Positions 53,772-61,977 of a stretch of 64,000 nucleotides of DNA are shown piece after piece. A model generated the notes under the pieces. It had not been told where the DNA came from. It was given only the letters and a program-made list of their open reading frames with translations, and did no database searches. This stretch comes from Agrobacterium tumefaciens. Its GTDB lineage: Bacteria; Pseudomonadota; Alphaproteobacteria; Rhizobiales; Rhizobiaceae. The DNA is taken from NCBI RefSeq assembly GCF_013318015.2, contig NZ_CP115841.1, positions 310,001-374,000 of the forward strand, written 5' to 3'. The translations under genes and the position numbers were made by a program. Every line of letters starts with the position of its first letter. Within the stretch, counting starts at the first letter, position 1.

Positions 53772-54401
53772 TTATCCTCCAATTGCTGCATCATAGGCCG
53801 AAAGTGTGACGATGGCGCGCTCGCGCACCTCCGCAGCCGTCATGCCGGGCTTATAGAGACTGGTGCCAAGCCCGAAAGCGATGATGCCGGCGTTGGTATA
53901 GTCGGCGAAATTCTTGTCCGAGACGCCACCAACGGCGGCAATGACCAGATCCTTCGGCAGGATCGTCCGGATCGCATTGATGCCGGACGGGCCGATGATG
54001 CTGGCGGGAAAGAACTTCAGCCCGGTTGCTCCGGCCTTTGCGGCGACCAAAGCCTCGGTCGGAGTCAGAACGCCCGGCATCGTCACCATGCCCTTGACGC
54101 GCGCGGCGGTGATGACGTCGGCATCGGCGTTGGGGCTGACCATCAGCTTGCCACCGGCGGCGTCCAGCGCATCCACGTCTTCCGTGCTGAGCACGGTGCC
54201 GGCGCCGATCAGGCAATCGGCGGGCGCCATCTTCGCGGCGATCTCGATCGAGCGGAACGGATCGGGCGAATTGAGCGGGATTTCGATGGCGCGGAAGCCG
54301 GTCTCGATCAGCGCGCCGACGACGCCTTCTGTTTCCTCGGGTTTAAGGCCGCGCAGGATGGCGATCAGCGGATATTTCATGGCGGGGAAGGGGATACGCA
54401 T
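53772..54401 (-). CDS. dgoA: 2-dehydro-3-deoxy-6-phosphogalactonate aldolase
   Basis: This class I KDPG/KDPGal aldolase cleaves the six-carbon acid to pyruvate and glyceraldehyde 3-phosphate. MKYPLIAILRGLKPEE carries the N-terminal Arg/Glu pair, and the Schiff-base Lys lies in GLKFFPASIIG. The 209-residue length fits. ATG 54401 is used; another ATG seven codons on (MKYPLIA) is possible. Its stop codon is 4 bp from the lactonase start. Together with dgoK it forms the lower part of the De Ley-Doudoroff pathway. The paralogue eda (for Entner-Doudoroff) cannot be ruled out without the neighbours, which favour dgoA. Confidence 0.9.
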   Translation of the reverse strand: MRIPFPAMKYPLIAILRGLKPEETEGVVGALIETGFRAIEIPLNSPDPFRSIEIAAKMAPADCLIGAGTVLSTEDVDALDAAGGKLMVSPNADADVITAARVKGMVTMPGVLTPTEALVAAKAGATGLKFFPASIIGPSGINAIRTILPKDLVIAAVGGVSDKNFADYTNAGIIAFGLGTSLYKPGMTAAEVRERAIVTLSAYDAAIGG

Positions 54402-54478
54402 GGTGGGTCTTTCGTCCTTGAGCGGGATAGCGAAAAGCGGTAGCGGTTTTCGCCTGGAATTCCGCTCCACTGAATAAT

Positions 54479-55393
54479 CTATGACCAGATGGCATTTGCG
54501 GCGGCTAACAACCCGCGCCGAACGGCCTCGTCTGCGTCGATGACAGTATATTGAATCTCAAGGGCTGCGAATGCACCCTCGTAAAGCGCACCGAGCGCGC
54601 CGGAGCCGATCAGCACCACCGGCGTGTCCCGCCGTACGGAGGAATGCGCACCGGCGATTTCCAGTCCGATCATGATGCCGGAAAGCTTGGCCTTGGCGTC
54701 TGTCGCGGTGAGGCCGTGCAGCAATTGTCCGGAGCGCAGGGTGAACAGACGGTTGGTGGCGAGCTGCGGATTGGCATAGACGTCGCGCACGGCCGCCCTG
54801 AATACCTCGTGCTCGCCGGTAAAGGCGTCGGCTTCCGCCACCGCATGGGAAAGGATGGTCTGTTTCGAGATGACCTCGAACAGCTCACCGGTCATGAAGG
54901 TGGCAAAGCCCGTCACGTCGCTGCCATCCACCGTTACCCATTTGGAATGGGTGCCGGGCATGCAGACCAGCTTCCTGCCGCCACCGGCGGAGCTGAGTGC
55001 ACCGAGCAATTGCGTTTCTTCGCCACGCATCACATCAGGTGCGTTTTTGTCCCGCTGCGCCAACCCCGGCAGAATGCGGACATCCCGTTCCTGACCCGGC
55101 ACGCGCACCGCACCATCAAGAACCGCTGAAAGCGATGCAGGCACGTCGATATAACCGGCCTCCACCCAGCCCTGCCGCGCACCTGCCATGCCGCAGATAA
55201 GAACCGGCAGTTTTTCCGGTGCGCCGATGGCATCGAGATGCGATTGCAGCACCTCTGTAAAGCCGGTCCGCATGGCCGTCGTCATGCCTTCAGCACTTCT
55301 GCGCTCAGCCAGCACCGCGCCGGACCGGCTGAGCAGCCAGAGCCGGAAACTGGTCGTGCCCCAGTCGACGGCGATAAAAGCGGGTTCAGACAT
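54479..55393 (-). CDS. dgoK: 2-dehydro-3-deoxygalactonokinase
   Basis: This ASKHA-fold sugar kinase phosphorylates 2-dehydro-3-deoxygalactonate (KDGal). FIAVDWGTTSFRLWLLSRSG is the phosphate-1-like motif, and VCMPGTHSKWVTVDG and FMTGELFEVI follow; VVLIGSGALGALYEGAF is near the C-terminus. ATG 55393 overlaps the SDR stop as TAATG, so it is translationally coupled; the longer open frame upstream runs through the SDR gene in another frame and is not real. 304 residues. Confidence 0.92.
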   Translation of the reverse strand: MSEPAFIAVDWGTTSFRLWLLSRSGAVLAERRSAEGMTTAMRTGFTEVLQSHLDAIGAPEKLPVLICGMAGARQGWVEAGYIDVPASLSAVLDGAVRVPGQERDVRILPGLAQRDKNAPDVMRGEETQLLGALSSAGGGRKLVCMPGTHSKWVTVDGSDVTGFATFMTGELFEVISKQTILSHAVAEADAFTGEHEVFRAAVRDVYANPQLATNRLFTLRSGQLLHGLTATDAKAKLSGIMIGLEIAGAHSSVRRDTPVVLIGSGALGALYEGAFAALEIQYTVIDADEAVRRGLLAAANAIWS

Positions 55394-56196
55394 TATAACA
55401 GGCCTCCGTCTACGATTATGGATTGCGCGGTGATCGCGCTCGATGCCGATGATGCGAGAAACAGGCACGGACCCACCAGATCGGCGGCGACAAGCGTGCG
55501 CTTGAGACATTGCCGTGCCGTGGTCGAGGTGACGTCGTCGTCCGTCAGCCACAATTCTTTCTGCCGTTCCGTCACGATCATGCCCGGCAGCAGCGTGTTG
55601 ACGCGGATATTTTCCGGCCCCAACCGTCCGGCCAGGCTTTTCGTCAGGCCGATGATGCCGGCCTTGGCTGCCGCATAAGAAGGAAGCTCGCCCATGTTCA
55701 GCAAAAACGAAATCGAGGAGAAATTGATGATGGCTGCGTCCTGCGCCTGCCGCAGATGTGGCAAGGCGGCCTGAACCGTGAAGAACATCTGCTTGAGATT
55801 GACGGCCTGATTGGCATCCCAATAGGCTTCTGTGACGGTATCGATGTCGTGGCGGTCGTCCCATGCGGCATTGTTGACGAGCACCTTGATGCCGCCGGTT
55901 GCAGCTGCTGCCGCCTCCACGCTCTGCCGGGTCGCCGCAATATCGCGCAGGTCGGTCTTGAAGAAATGGACCGGATGGCGTGCGGCATGAGCAAGCCGCG
56001 CAACGAGCGCCACACTCGGCTCTTCGGCGATGTCGATGAACGCGACCCTTGCGCCCTGCGCCGCAAAGGCCTCCACCAGCGATGCCCCGATGCCGGAGCC
56101 GCCGCCGGTGACGAGCACGCCCGCGTCCTTGAGGTCAGGGAAATGGGCTTGCATCATCGACATCGTCTCGTCCAGTGAGGGGCTTGATTGTTCCAT
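55393..56196 (-). CDS. SDR-family sugar dehydrogenase (probably galactose 1-dehydrogenase)
   Basis: This short-chain dehydrogenase has the classic motifs: TGGGSGIGASL (NAD(P) binding), NNAAW (NNAG-like), a catalytic Ser in INFSSISF and YAAAK. In a set with a lactonase, dgoK and dgoA it most likely oxidises D-galactose to galactonolactone, the first step of the pathway. Fucose and arabinose are alternatives. It is the first gene of the operon, and its start (56196) lies within the dyad at 56190-56206. The galactonate dehydratase needed to complete the pathway is not in this window. Confidence 0.85.
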   Translation of the reverse strand: MEQSSPSLDETMSMMQAHFPDLKDAGVLVTGGGSGIGASLVEAFAAQGARVAFIDIAEEPSVALVARLAHAARHPVHFFKTDLRDIAATRQSVEAAAAATGGIKVLVNNAAWDDRHDIDTVTEAYWDANQAVNLKQMFFTVQAALPHLRQAQDAAIINFSSISFLLNMGELPSYAAAKAGIIGLTKSLAGRLGPENIRVNTLLPGMIVTERQKELWLTDDDVTSTTARQCLKRTLVAADLVGPCLFLASSASSAITAQSIIVDGGLL

Positions 56197-56206
56197 TATT
56201 TGGAAC
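56190..56206. promoter_or_regulatory. IclR-type operator between the SDR and iclR genes
   Basis: GTTCCA and TGGAAC are perfectly inverted around TTATT, and a further TGGAA lies at 56221-56225. The dyad overlaps the SDR start codon and lies about 40-90 bp upstream of the IclR starts. It resembles the TGGAA-type sites of the family, so self-regulation and control of the sugar operon are likely. Confidence 0.55.
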
Positions 56207-56247
56207 TAGATTTTACTAAGTGGAATTATTCTCTTGGCCGCAGGCTT

Positions 56248-57117
56248 ATGTCAAGACAGATGACGGTGGATGTTGCCATGCCCGATCACAAAAACCCAAA
56301 TGACAGCGAGCATGAGGTGGTTCCTGCCTTGGATCGAAAAAAGGAAAGCGTAACCGGCACGCTTGGTAAGGCCGTCTCGCTTCTGGAGCTTATCGCCCTT
56401 GCCGAAAAACCGATGCGCTTCACCGACGTTGTCGAGGCTTGCGGCCAGCCGCGCGGCACGGTGCACCGCCAGCTCGCCCATCTCGTGGCCGAAGGTCTGG
56501 TCGATCATGTCGCCGACCAGACCTATGTCGTGGGTCTGAGGCTGCTGCAATTGGCTGCCAAGGCCTGGAGCGGCAATGATCTGCGCAGCGTTGCCGCGCC
56601 GCATCTGGCGGCATTGCAGGAGGCGACGCAGGAATCCGTGCATCTTGCCGTTCTGAACGGCGGGCAAGTCACCTATTTGGACAAGATGGAGGGCAAGCAT
56701 ACTTTGCGCATGCATTCGCATGTGGGCAAGACATCCCCCGCCTACTGCACAGGGGTGGGCAAGGCCGCGCTGTCAATGCTTTCCCCTGACGAACTCGCTG
56801 CACTTGCCGCAGAGCTGGACTTCCACCGCTTCACGCAAAATACGATCGTAACCCCGCAAATGCTGGCGCAGGATGTGGCCGCCATTCGCAGCAATGGCTA
56901 CGGTTTCGACCTTCAGGAGCATGAAATCGGCATCCACTGCGTTGCCGCGCCGGTATGGGCGCCGGGGCGCAATTTTCTCGCGGCGATTTCCGTCACCGGC
57001 CCAGCCTATCGCGTGGATGTGGAGCAACTGCGGAAATGGGGTCCTCTGGTGCGCGAAACGGCCGATCAAATTTCGGCGGAACTTGCCTGCAGATTATCTC
57101 CGGTTGCGAATGGTTGA
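56248..57117 (+). CDS. IclR-family transcriptional regulator of the galactonate-type operon
   Basis: An N-terminal winged helix (GTLGKAVSLLELIALAEKPMRFTDVVEACGQPRGTVHRQLAHLVAEGLV) is followed by the IclR effector domain (LNGGQVTYLDKMEGKHTLRMHSHVGKTSPAYCTGVGKAALS, then CVAAPVWAPGRNFLAAISVTGP). It is divergent from the sugar operon and probably its repressor; the inducer would be a galactonate-related acid. The start is unclear: ATG 56248, 56260 or 56278 (the last has GGTGGA 7 nt upstream). The ORF is complete and ends 200 bp before the LuxR gene. Confidence 0.88.
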   Translation: MSRQMTVDVAMPDHKNPNDSEHEVVPALDRKKESVTGTLGKAVSLLELIALAEKPMRFTDVVEACGQPRGTVHRQLAHLVAEGLVDHVADQTYVVGLRLLQLAAKAWSGNDLRSVAAPHLAALQEATQESVHLAVLNGGQVTYLDKMEGKHTLRMHSHVGKTSPAYCTGVGKAALSMLSPDELAALAAELDFHRFTQNTIVTPQMLAQDVAAIRSNGYGFDLQEHEIGIHCVAAPVWAPGRNFLAAISVTGPAYRVDVEQLRKWGPLVRETADQISAELACRLSPVANG

Positions 57118-57325
57118 GAAAAATGGATGCGTGAAGCTGTTGGTTTCCGCTCCAAAAACGGCAGATCGCGCGCCGATGCGTGTAAGTGAAATCTTATTTT
57201 CGATTATTCGGAATTAAGTTTCAACTTTTGTTTGCATGAATCATTTTGGCGAGTAACATCCGCGCAATTTCCGCACGAAGGCAGGCCTTTGCGGCGGTAT
57301 TTTCTCTTTTTTGAAGAACCGCTTC

Positions 57326-58066
57326 ATGCAGAAAACAGAGACGGCCGCCGTTCAGTCGATTGGTGTTGATTGCGTTCGCGAGATCGCCGGTCTCAACACG
57401 CAATTCGATATATTCCGGTTTTTGAAACGGCTGACGGAAGCCTGGGGATTCAAGGCCTTCATGGTGCTTGACCTCTCGGCCGAAATGGCGAGCGAATTGT
57501 CGCAATGCACCATCATCACCAGCTGGCCGGCCGAGCTTTTGCAGCGTTATGATGAAGAGGGCATGCTGCAGAGAAGCCGGGTGATGGCGCAGTTAAAGAA
57601 ATCGACCACACCCTTTTCCGTCTCCCTGGATTTTCTGGTCAGCGGCGACGAAAACGCGCCGAAGAAACCGGTCGTCGGACTTTTTGAGCGGTTCGATATG
57701 ATCAATTCGGTGTGGTTCCCCGTTCACGACATCACCACGATGCGGGGAGCGGTGTCCTTTTCCGGTAACAAAACGACTTTGCCCACCAGCCAGCTAGCGG
57801 AACTTTTTTACATTTCCAGCCACATCTTTGCCCGGCTATCTGAAATCCGCCGCCTTGACCTGCGGGTTCCCGAGACATTGAACGAGCGCGAGATAGATTG
57901 TCTGAACTGGACGGCCGCCGGCAAGACCAGCGCCGAGATCGCTGAAATCATGATGCTCTCGGAACATACCATCAATCACTACCTGAACCGTGCGACGAAA
58001 AAACTCGATACGGTCAACCGCACCCAAGCCGTCGCAAAGGCGCTCCGGGTCGGTCTGATTAAATAG
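57326..58066 (+). CDS. LuxR-family solo regulator with divergent ligand pocket
   Basis: This 246-residue protein has the LuxR layout. The N-terminal autoinducer-binding domain spans about residues 15-170, and the C-terminal helix-turn-helix is LNEREIDCLNWTAAGKTSAEIAEIMMLSEHTINHYLNRATKKL (about 185-227). Aligned by eye with TraR, the pocket Trp57 falls at Leu71, Tyr61 at Tyr75, Asp70 at Ser84 and Pro71 at Arg85. Only the Tyr is kept, so a standard acyl-homoserine lactone is unlikely. No luxI-type gene is near. The next gene encodes a binding protein. The start is ATG 57326. Confidence 0.85.
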   Translation: MQKTETAAVQSIGVDCVREIAGLNTQFDIFRFLKRLTEAWGFKAFMVLDLSAEMASELSQCTIITSWPAELLQRYDEEGMLQRSRVMAQLKKSTTPFSVSLDFLVSGDENAPKKPVVGLFERFDMINSVWFPVHDITTMRGAVSFSGNKTTLPTSQLAELFYISSHIFARLSEIRRLDLRVPETLNEREIDCLNWTAAGKTSAEIAEIMMLSEHTINHYLNRATKKLDTVNRTQAVAKALRVGLIK

Positions 58067-58077
58067 CGAAACCGCAA

Positions 58078-58096
58078 ATTTATCATTGTGATAAAT
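58078..58096. promoter_or_regulatory. Perfect 19-bp dyad between the LuxR solo and the binding-protein gene
   Basis: ATTTATCA and TGATAAAT are perfect arms around TTG. The dyad lies 11 bp after the LuxR stop and 48 bp before the TTG start of the next gene, with the size of a lux-box. It could be the LuxR protein's operator. Confidence 0.5.
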
Positions 58097-58144
58097 GGGT
58101 TCCTGGGCGATCCTTCTTTCGAATCACCGGGAAGGAGAAATCGT

Positions 58145-59368
58145 TTGCCGGAACGGCATAGGATAAAAGCGGGGTTTTCTCCGACTGTCGATTGCGCCGT
58201 ACTGATAGCCGCTGCCGAAAAAGGCTTTGCTGCCGACGAAGGCGTCGAACTGGAACTCATCCGAAAACAATCCGCGCGCGCCGTGCTTGCAGCACTTGGC
58301 GGGGACGAGGTTCAGATCGCCCATTTGCCCGCCGCGGTTCCCGTCGGTTCCGCGGTTGGCCTCGATGACCTGCCGGCCGATATTGTCGGCGTCTTCACTC
58401 TTTCCCTTGGCGGATCGGCAACGACCGTTTCGCACGGATTTTTCGACGAGCTTTACCGGGAGGGCATGAAGCTGCCGGACCCGGCCGCGTTCGGGCGGGC
58501 GATGGCCCGTGTCTGTTCCGCGCGCCGGGCGGCGGGTGAAAAACCGCCGGTCTTTGCGATAGAGGATATCGTGTCCACGCCGTTTTATGCGTTGCGTTAT
58601 CTGCTCGGAAGCTGCGGTGTGCTGCTCGGCCGCGACATGGAAATCGTTGAAGCCCTGCCGAAGGCTATGCCGGCGCTTTTGGAAAGCGGCAAGGTCGATG
58701 CGCTCTGTACCGCCGAACCGGCGGGCAGCGCTGTGGTGCTGGGTGGCGGCGGGCGGATCGTCACCACGGGAGCGCTGATCTGGCACAATGCGCCTGAAAA
58801 GATACTGGCCGTGAAGCGGCCCTGGGCGGAAGAGAACGCCACTGTGCTGGAAGGCTTGCTGCGTTCGCTTTATCGCGCCGGCGAATGGTGCGCCAACTCC
58901 GCCAATATCGAGGAACTTACCGGCATTCTTGCCGCCCCCCATTATATTGACGAGAACGGCGAATTCTTGCTTCCGGCGCTGACGGGCTATATTTCCACTT
59001 CGCAAAGGGACATGCAGCGTTTTCAGGAGTTTTTCGTAACAAGCGCCAAGGCCGCCAATTTCCCCTGGCAAAGCCAGGCGCTGTGGTTCTTCAGCCAGAT
59101 GTTGCGCTGGGGCGAGGTGCCCCCCGATCGCCGGTTCGATGCAGCCGTGGTGGAGGCCGCGCGCAATGCCTATCGGCCGGATATCTTCCGCAAGGCGATG
59201 AAGCCGCTTTTCGTGCCGGTGCCGGGCGCGAACCTGAAGCTGGAAGGCACGTTGCGGGAGCCGGTCCATGTCGGGGCGTCACGCTCGGGTCTTGTCCTCG
59301 GCCCCGACTGTTTTTTCGATGGTCGGGTTTTCGATCCGGAAACGCTTGATATGGACGACGAAATCTGA
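58145..59368 (+). CDS. NrtA/NasS-like substrate-binding protein without signal peptide
   Basis: The protein has the fold of CmpA/NrtA-type ABC binding proteins: AGFSPTVDCAVLIAAAEKGFAADEGVELELI at the start, then GDEVQIAHLPAAVPVGSAVG and PALLESGKVDALCTAEPAGSAVV. TTG at 58145 is chosen because AAGGAG lies 7 nt upstream. From there the N-terminus is hydrophilic, so it is not exported. Cytoplasmic NrtA-like proteins include NasS, the nitrate sensor that works with the antiterminator NasT. No NasT or ABC permease gene adjoins; instead a LuxR solo precedes it. The ligand is unknown. Confidence 0.8.
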   Translation: MPERHRIKAGFSPTVDCAVLIAAAEKGFAADEGVELELIRKQSARAVLAALGGDEVQIAHLPAAVPVGSAVGLDDLPADIVGVFTLSLGGSATTVSHGFFDELYREGMKLPDPAAFGRAMARVCSARRAAGEKPPVFAIEDIVSTPFYALRYLLGSCGVLLGRDMEIVEALPKAMPALLESGKVDALCTAEPAGSAVVLGGGGRIVTTGALIWHNAPEKILAVKRPWAEENATVLEGLLRSLYRAGEWCANSANIEELTGILAAPHYIDENGEFLLPALTGYISTSQRDMQRFQEFFVTSAKAANFPWQSQALWFFSQMLRWGEVPPDRRFDAAVVEAARNAYRPDIFRKAMKPLFVPVPGANLKLEGTLREPVHVGASRSGLVLGPDCFFDGRVFDPETLDMDDEI

Positions 59369-59495
59369 AGTCTGCGAATAAACCGTCGCGGTGATCCGCT
59401 GTTTGCGGTTTGGCATTGGCGAACGGGCCGCGTTTGTCTATGGATGGCGCGGAATGCAGCCCATATCCGGCGGGATGATGTAGCGGAGTAAACAT

Positions 59496-60647
59496 ATGGC
59501 AGAGGTCAGCAAGCACCAGGTCGAAAAGGCTTTGGAGGCAGTCATCTATCCGGGCAGCGGCAAAAGCATTGTGGCGCTTGGCATGGTCTCGGAAATCTTC
59601 ATCGCCGACGCGAAAGCCTATTTCTCTATTACCGTCCCGGCCGACAGGGCAGCCGACATGGAGCCGTTGAGGCTTTCGGCTGAACAGGCCGCCAAGGGCG
59701 TTCCGGGTATCGCCGGTGCCGTCGTCGCGCTGACGGCGGATCGCAAACCCGGCACACAACAACCCGCACCGGCGCGCCCGGCACCAGCACCCGCGCGCCC
59801 TGCGGCTGCAACCGGCCGCCCGCCCGCGCAGCCCGGCTCGTCGAAGGTCGGCGTTCCCGGCGTCGGCGCGATCATCGCCGTTGCCTCGGGCAAGGGCGGG
59901 GTCGGCAAGTCCACGACCGCCGTCAACCTGGCGCTGGGCCTGCAGGCGCTGGGCCTCAAGGTTGGCATGCTCGACGCCGACATTTACGGCCCCTCGCTGC
60001 CACGACTGCTGAAGATTTCAGGACGCCCGCAGCAGCAGGAAGACCGCATCATCATTCCCATGGAAAATTACGGACTGAAGGTCATGTCCATGGGATTTCT
60101 GGTGGATGAGGAAGCGGCGATGATCTGGCGCGGGCCGATGGTTCAATCCGCATTGATGCAGATGTTGCGTGAAGTCGCCTGGGGTGAACTCGATGTGCTG
60201 GTGCTCGACATGCCGCCTGGCACCGGCGACGCGCAACTCACCATCGCCCAGCAGGTGCCGCTCGCCGGCGCCGTCATCGTCTCCACGCCGCAGGATCTGG
60301 CGCTGATCGACGCGCGCAAGGGCATCACCATGTTCCGCAAGGTGGAAGTGCCGCTGCTCGGCGTCGTCGAGAATATGAGCTACTTCATCGCACCGGATAC
60401 CGGCGCGCGTTATGATATTTTCGGCCATGGCGGTGCCAAGGCAGAGGCTGAGCGGATTGGCGTGCCGTTCCTCGGCGAAGTGCCGCTCACCATTTCCATC
60501 CGTGAAATGTCTGATGCCGGAACGCCGGTGGTTGCCGCCGAGCCGGATGGTCCGCAGGCCGCCATCTACCGCGATATTGCGGAAAAAGTCTGGGCCCGCA
60601 TCGGTGCGGGCGAAAGAAAAGCCGCCCCGAAAATCGTTTTCGAATAA
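59496..60647 (+). CDS. mrp: Mrp/ApbC-family P-loop ATPase
   Basis: This iron-sulfur-cluster carrier-type ATPase has an N-terminal FSCA/DUF59 domain (about residues 1-82). An Ala/Pro-rich linker (about 84-115) follows, then a Mrp/MinD-type P-loop domain with SGKGGVGKST at 131-140 and DADIYGPSLPRL. The usual C-terminal CXXC is missing: the segment reads NMSYFIAPDTGARYDIFGHGG, and the whole protein has no Cys. ATPase motifs are intact. It lies apart from suf or isc genes. Role in cluster delivery is uncertain because of the absent ligands. Confidence 0.92.
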   Translation: MAEVSKHQVEKALEAVIYPGSGKSIVALGMVSEIFIADAKAYFSITVPADRAADMEPLRLSAEQAAKGVPGIAGAVVALTADRKPGTQQPAPARPAPAPARPAAATGRPPAQPGSSKVGVPGVGAIIAVASGKGGVGKSTTAVNLALGLQALGLKVGMLDADIYGPSLPRLLKISGRPQQQEDRIIIPMENYGLKVMSMGFLVDEEAAMIWRGPMVQSALMQMLREVAWGELDVLVLDMPPGTGDAQLTIAQQVPLAGAVIVSTPQDLALIDARKGITMFRKVEVPLLGVVENMSYFIAPDTGARYDIFGHGGAKAEAERIGVPFLGEVPLTISIREMSDAGTPVVAAEPDGPQAAIYRDIAEKVWARIGAGERKAAPKIVFE

Positions 60648-60933
60648 CGTACCGGTTAAGGAAGAAAAAAGGCCGGACGGTTGTCCTGCCTGGATATATT
60701 TTAAAAACAATATGTTAACTGGTGGCTTCGGGAAAGGCCGATGCATTTGAACGCCAGAGATGCATCGCCTGCAATGCTGTCGCGAGAAAATATTGCTTGA
60801 TTGGGTCTCGCTTTGGGAGCATAGCCCTGCGCCGTTTGGTTCTTGGTCCGTCAGTCCGGCGGGATGTGAAAATCCCGCTCGTTCCGGTGTTCCCTGAAGT
60901 GTTGTCCAAAGGTTTGCCGACCTTGAACAGGAT

Positions 60934-61962
60934 ATGTTAAGCAGCATTGCGGCTGAAGCCAGCGATGCGGACCGGAGAAACGGATTGATAAAAGCCTATC
61001 GCGCCAACTGCGAGGCGATCAGCCTGTCGCCAGACGACGGCCGTGAACAGATTCCCGACGATATCGTCTGGATCGACCTTATCAATCCGACGAGGACGGA
61101 AGAGCAGTATGTTGAAAAACTGCTGGGGCTTGAGCTGCCCACCCGCGAGGATTTGAAGGATATCGAACCTTCCAGCCGCCTTTACATGGAAGATGGCAAC
61201 GTCTTCATGACCGCCTCTCTGGTTTGGAAGGCAGATTCCGACGGTCCGCGCCTGACAGATGTCGCCTTTATTCTTGCCGGCAAGCGCCTTGTGACGATCC
61301 GTTATGCCGAGCCGAAATCATTCCACCTCTTCACCGCCGCCATCACCCGCGTGCCGCACGAGATGCGCAGCGGCACCGCGCTGTTGCTGAAACTGCTGGA
61401 AACCATCGTCGATCGCACGGCGGAAATTCTCGAAAACTCGGTGGCAGGCATCGACAATCTCGCCGCCGATCTTCTCGGCAGCCAGGCGCGCAGCAAGCGC
61501 AAGGCGCCGCGTTATCTGGAAGACCGACTGACGAACATTGCCGCCTATCACCGGCTGATCTCCAAGGTTCGTGACAGCCTTGCTTCCCTTGCACGCCTGC
61601 AGACTTTCCTGTCCACAAGTGGGCAGGTCCAGCAGGACAAGGAAGCGAGGGAACAGAGCAAATCGATCGGTCGGGATATCCAGTCGTTGAGCGAACATGC
61701 CTCCTTCGTTTCCGGCAATCTGACATTCCTGCTGGACGCTTCTCTCGGCATCATCAACATTGAGCAGAACGGCATCATCAAGATCTTCTCGATCGCGTCG
61801 GTCGTGTTCCTGCCGCCCACTCTGGTGGCGTCGGTTTACGGAATGAACTTTCAGCTCATGCCGGAGTTGAACTGGACGTTTGGCTATCCACTCGCGCTCG
61901 TCGTCATGCTGATGTCGGCAATCATCCCGTTTCTCTTTTTCCGTTGGAAGGGCTGGCTCTAA
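60934..61962 (+). CDS. corA: CorA-family magnesium (divalent cation) transporter
   Basis: This 342-residue CorA-type channel has a long cytoplasmic N-terminal domain, a helical stalk (about 180-275) and two C-terminal membrane helices. The selectivity motif GMN is at 303-305 (VYGMNF), between IIKIFSIASVVFLPPTLVAS and YPLALVVMLMSAIIPFLFF. These are pentameric Mg2+ uptake channels. The start is ATG 60934. It precedes kup by 15 bp, so the two transporters are probably co-transcribed. The gap from mrp (286 bp) holds a hairpin (GCGGGAT..ATCCCGC) near 60859-60878 but no terminator. Confidence 0.9.
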   Translation: MLSSIAAEASDADRRNGLIKAYRANCEAISLSPDDGREQIPDDIVWIDLINPTRTEEQYVEKLLGLELPTREDLKDIEPSSRLYMEDGNVFMTASLVWKADSDGPRLTDVAFILAGKRLVTIRYAEPKSFHLFTAAITRVPHEMRSGTALLLKLLETIVDRTAEILENSVAGIDNLAADLLGSQARSKRKAPRYLEDRLTNIAAYHRLISKVRDSLASLARLQTFLSTSGQVQQDKEAREQSKSIGRDIQSLSEHASFVSGNLTFLLDASLGIINIEQNGIIKIFSIASVVFLPPTLVASVYGMNFQLMPELNWTFGYPLALVVMLMSAIIPFLFFRWKGWL

Positions 61963-61977
61963 GGAGCCAGGATCATC

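Noticed and set aside
60722-60940. 72-codon frame between mrp and the corA-like gene
   Set aside because: No ribosome binding site, no conserved look, and it ends inside the corA-like gene start. It could be real only if proteomics showed it.
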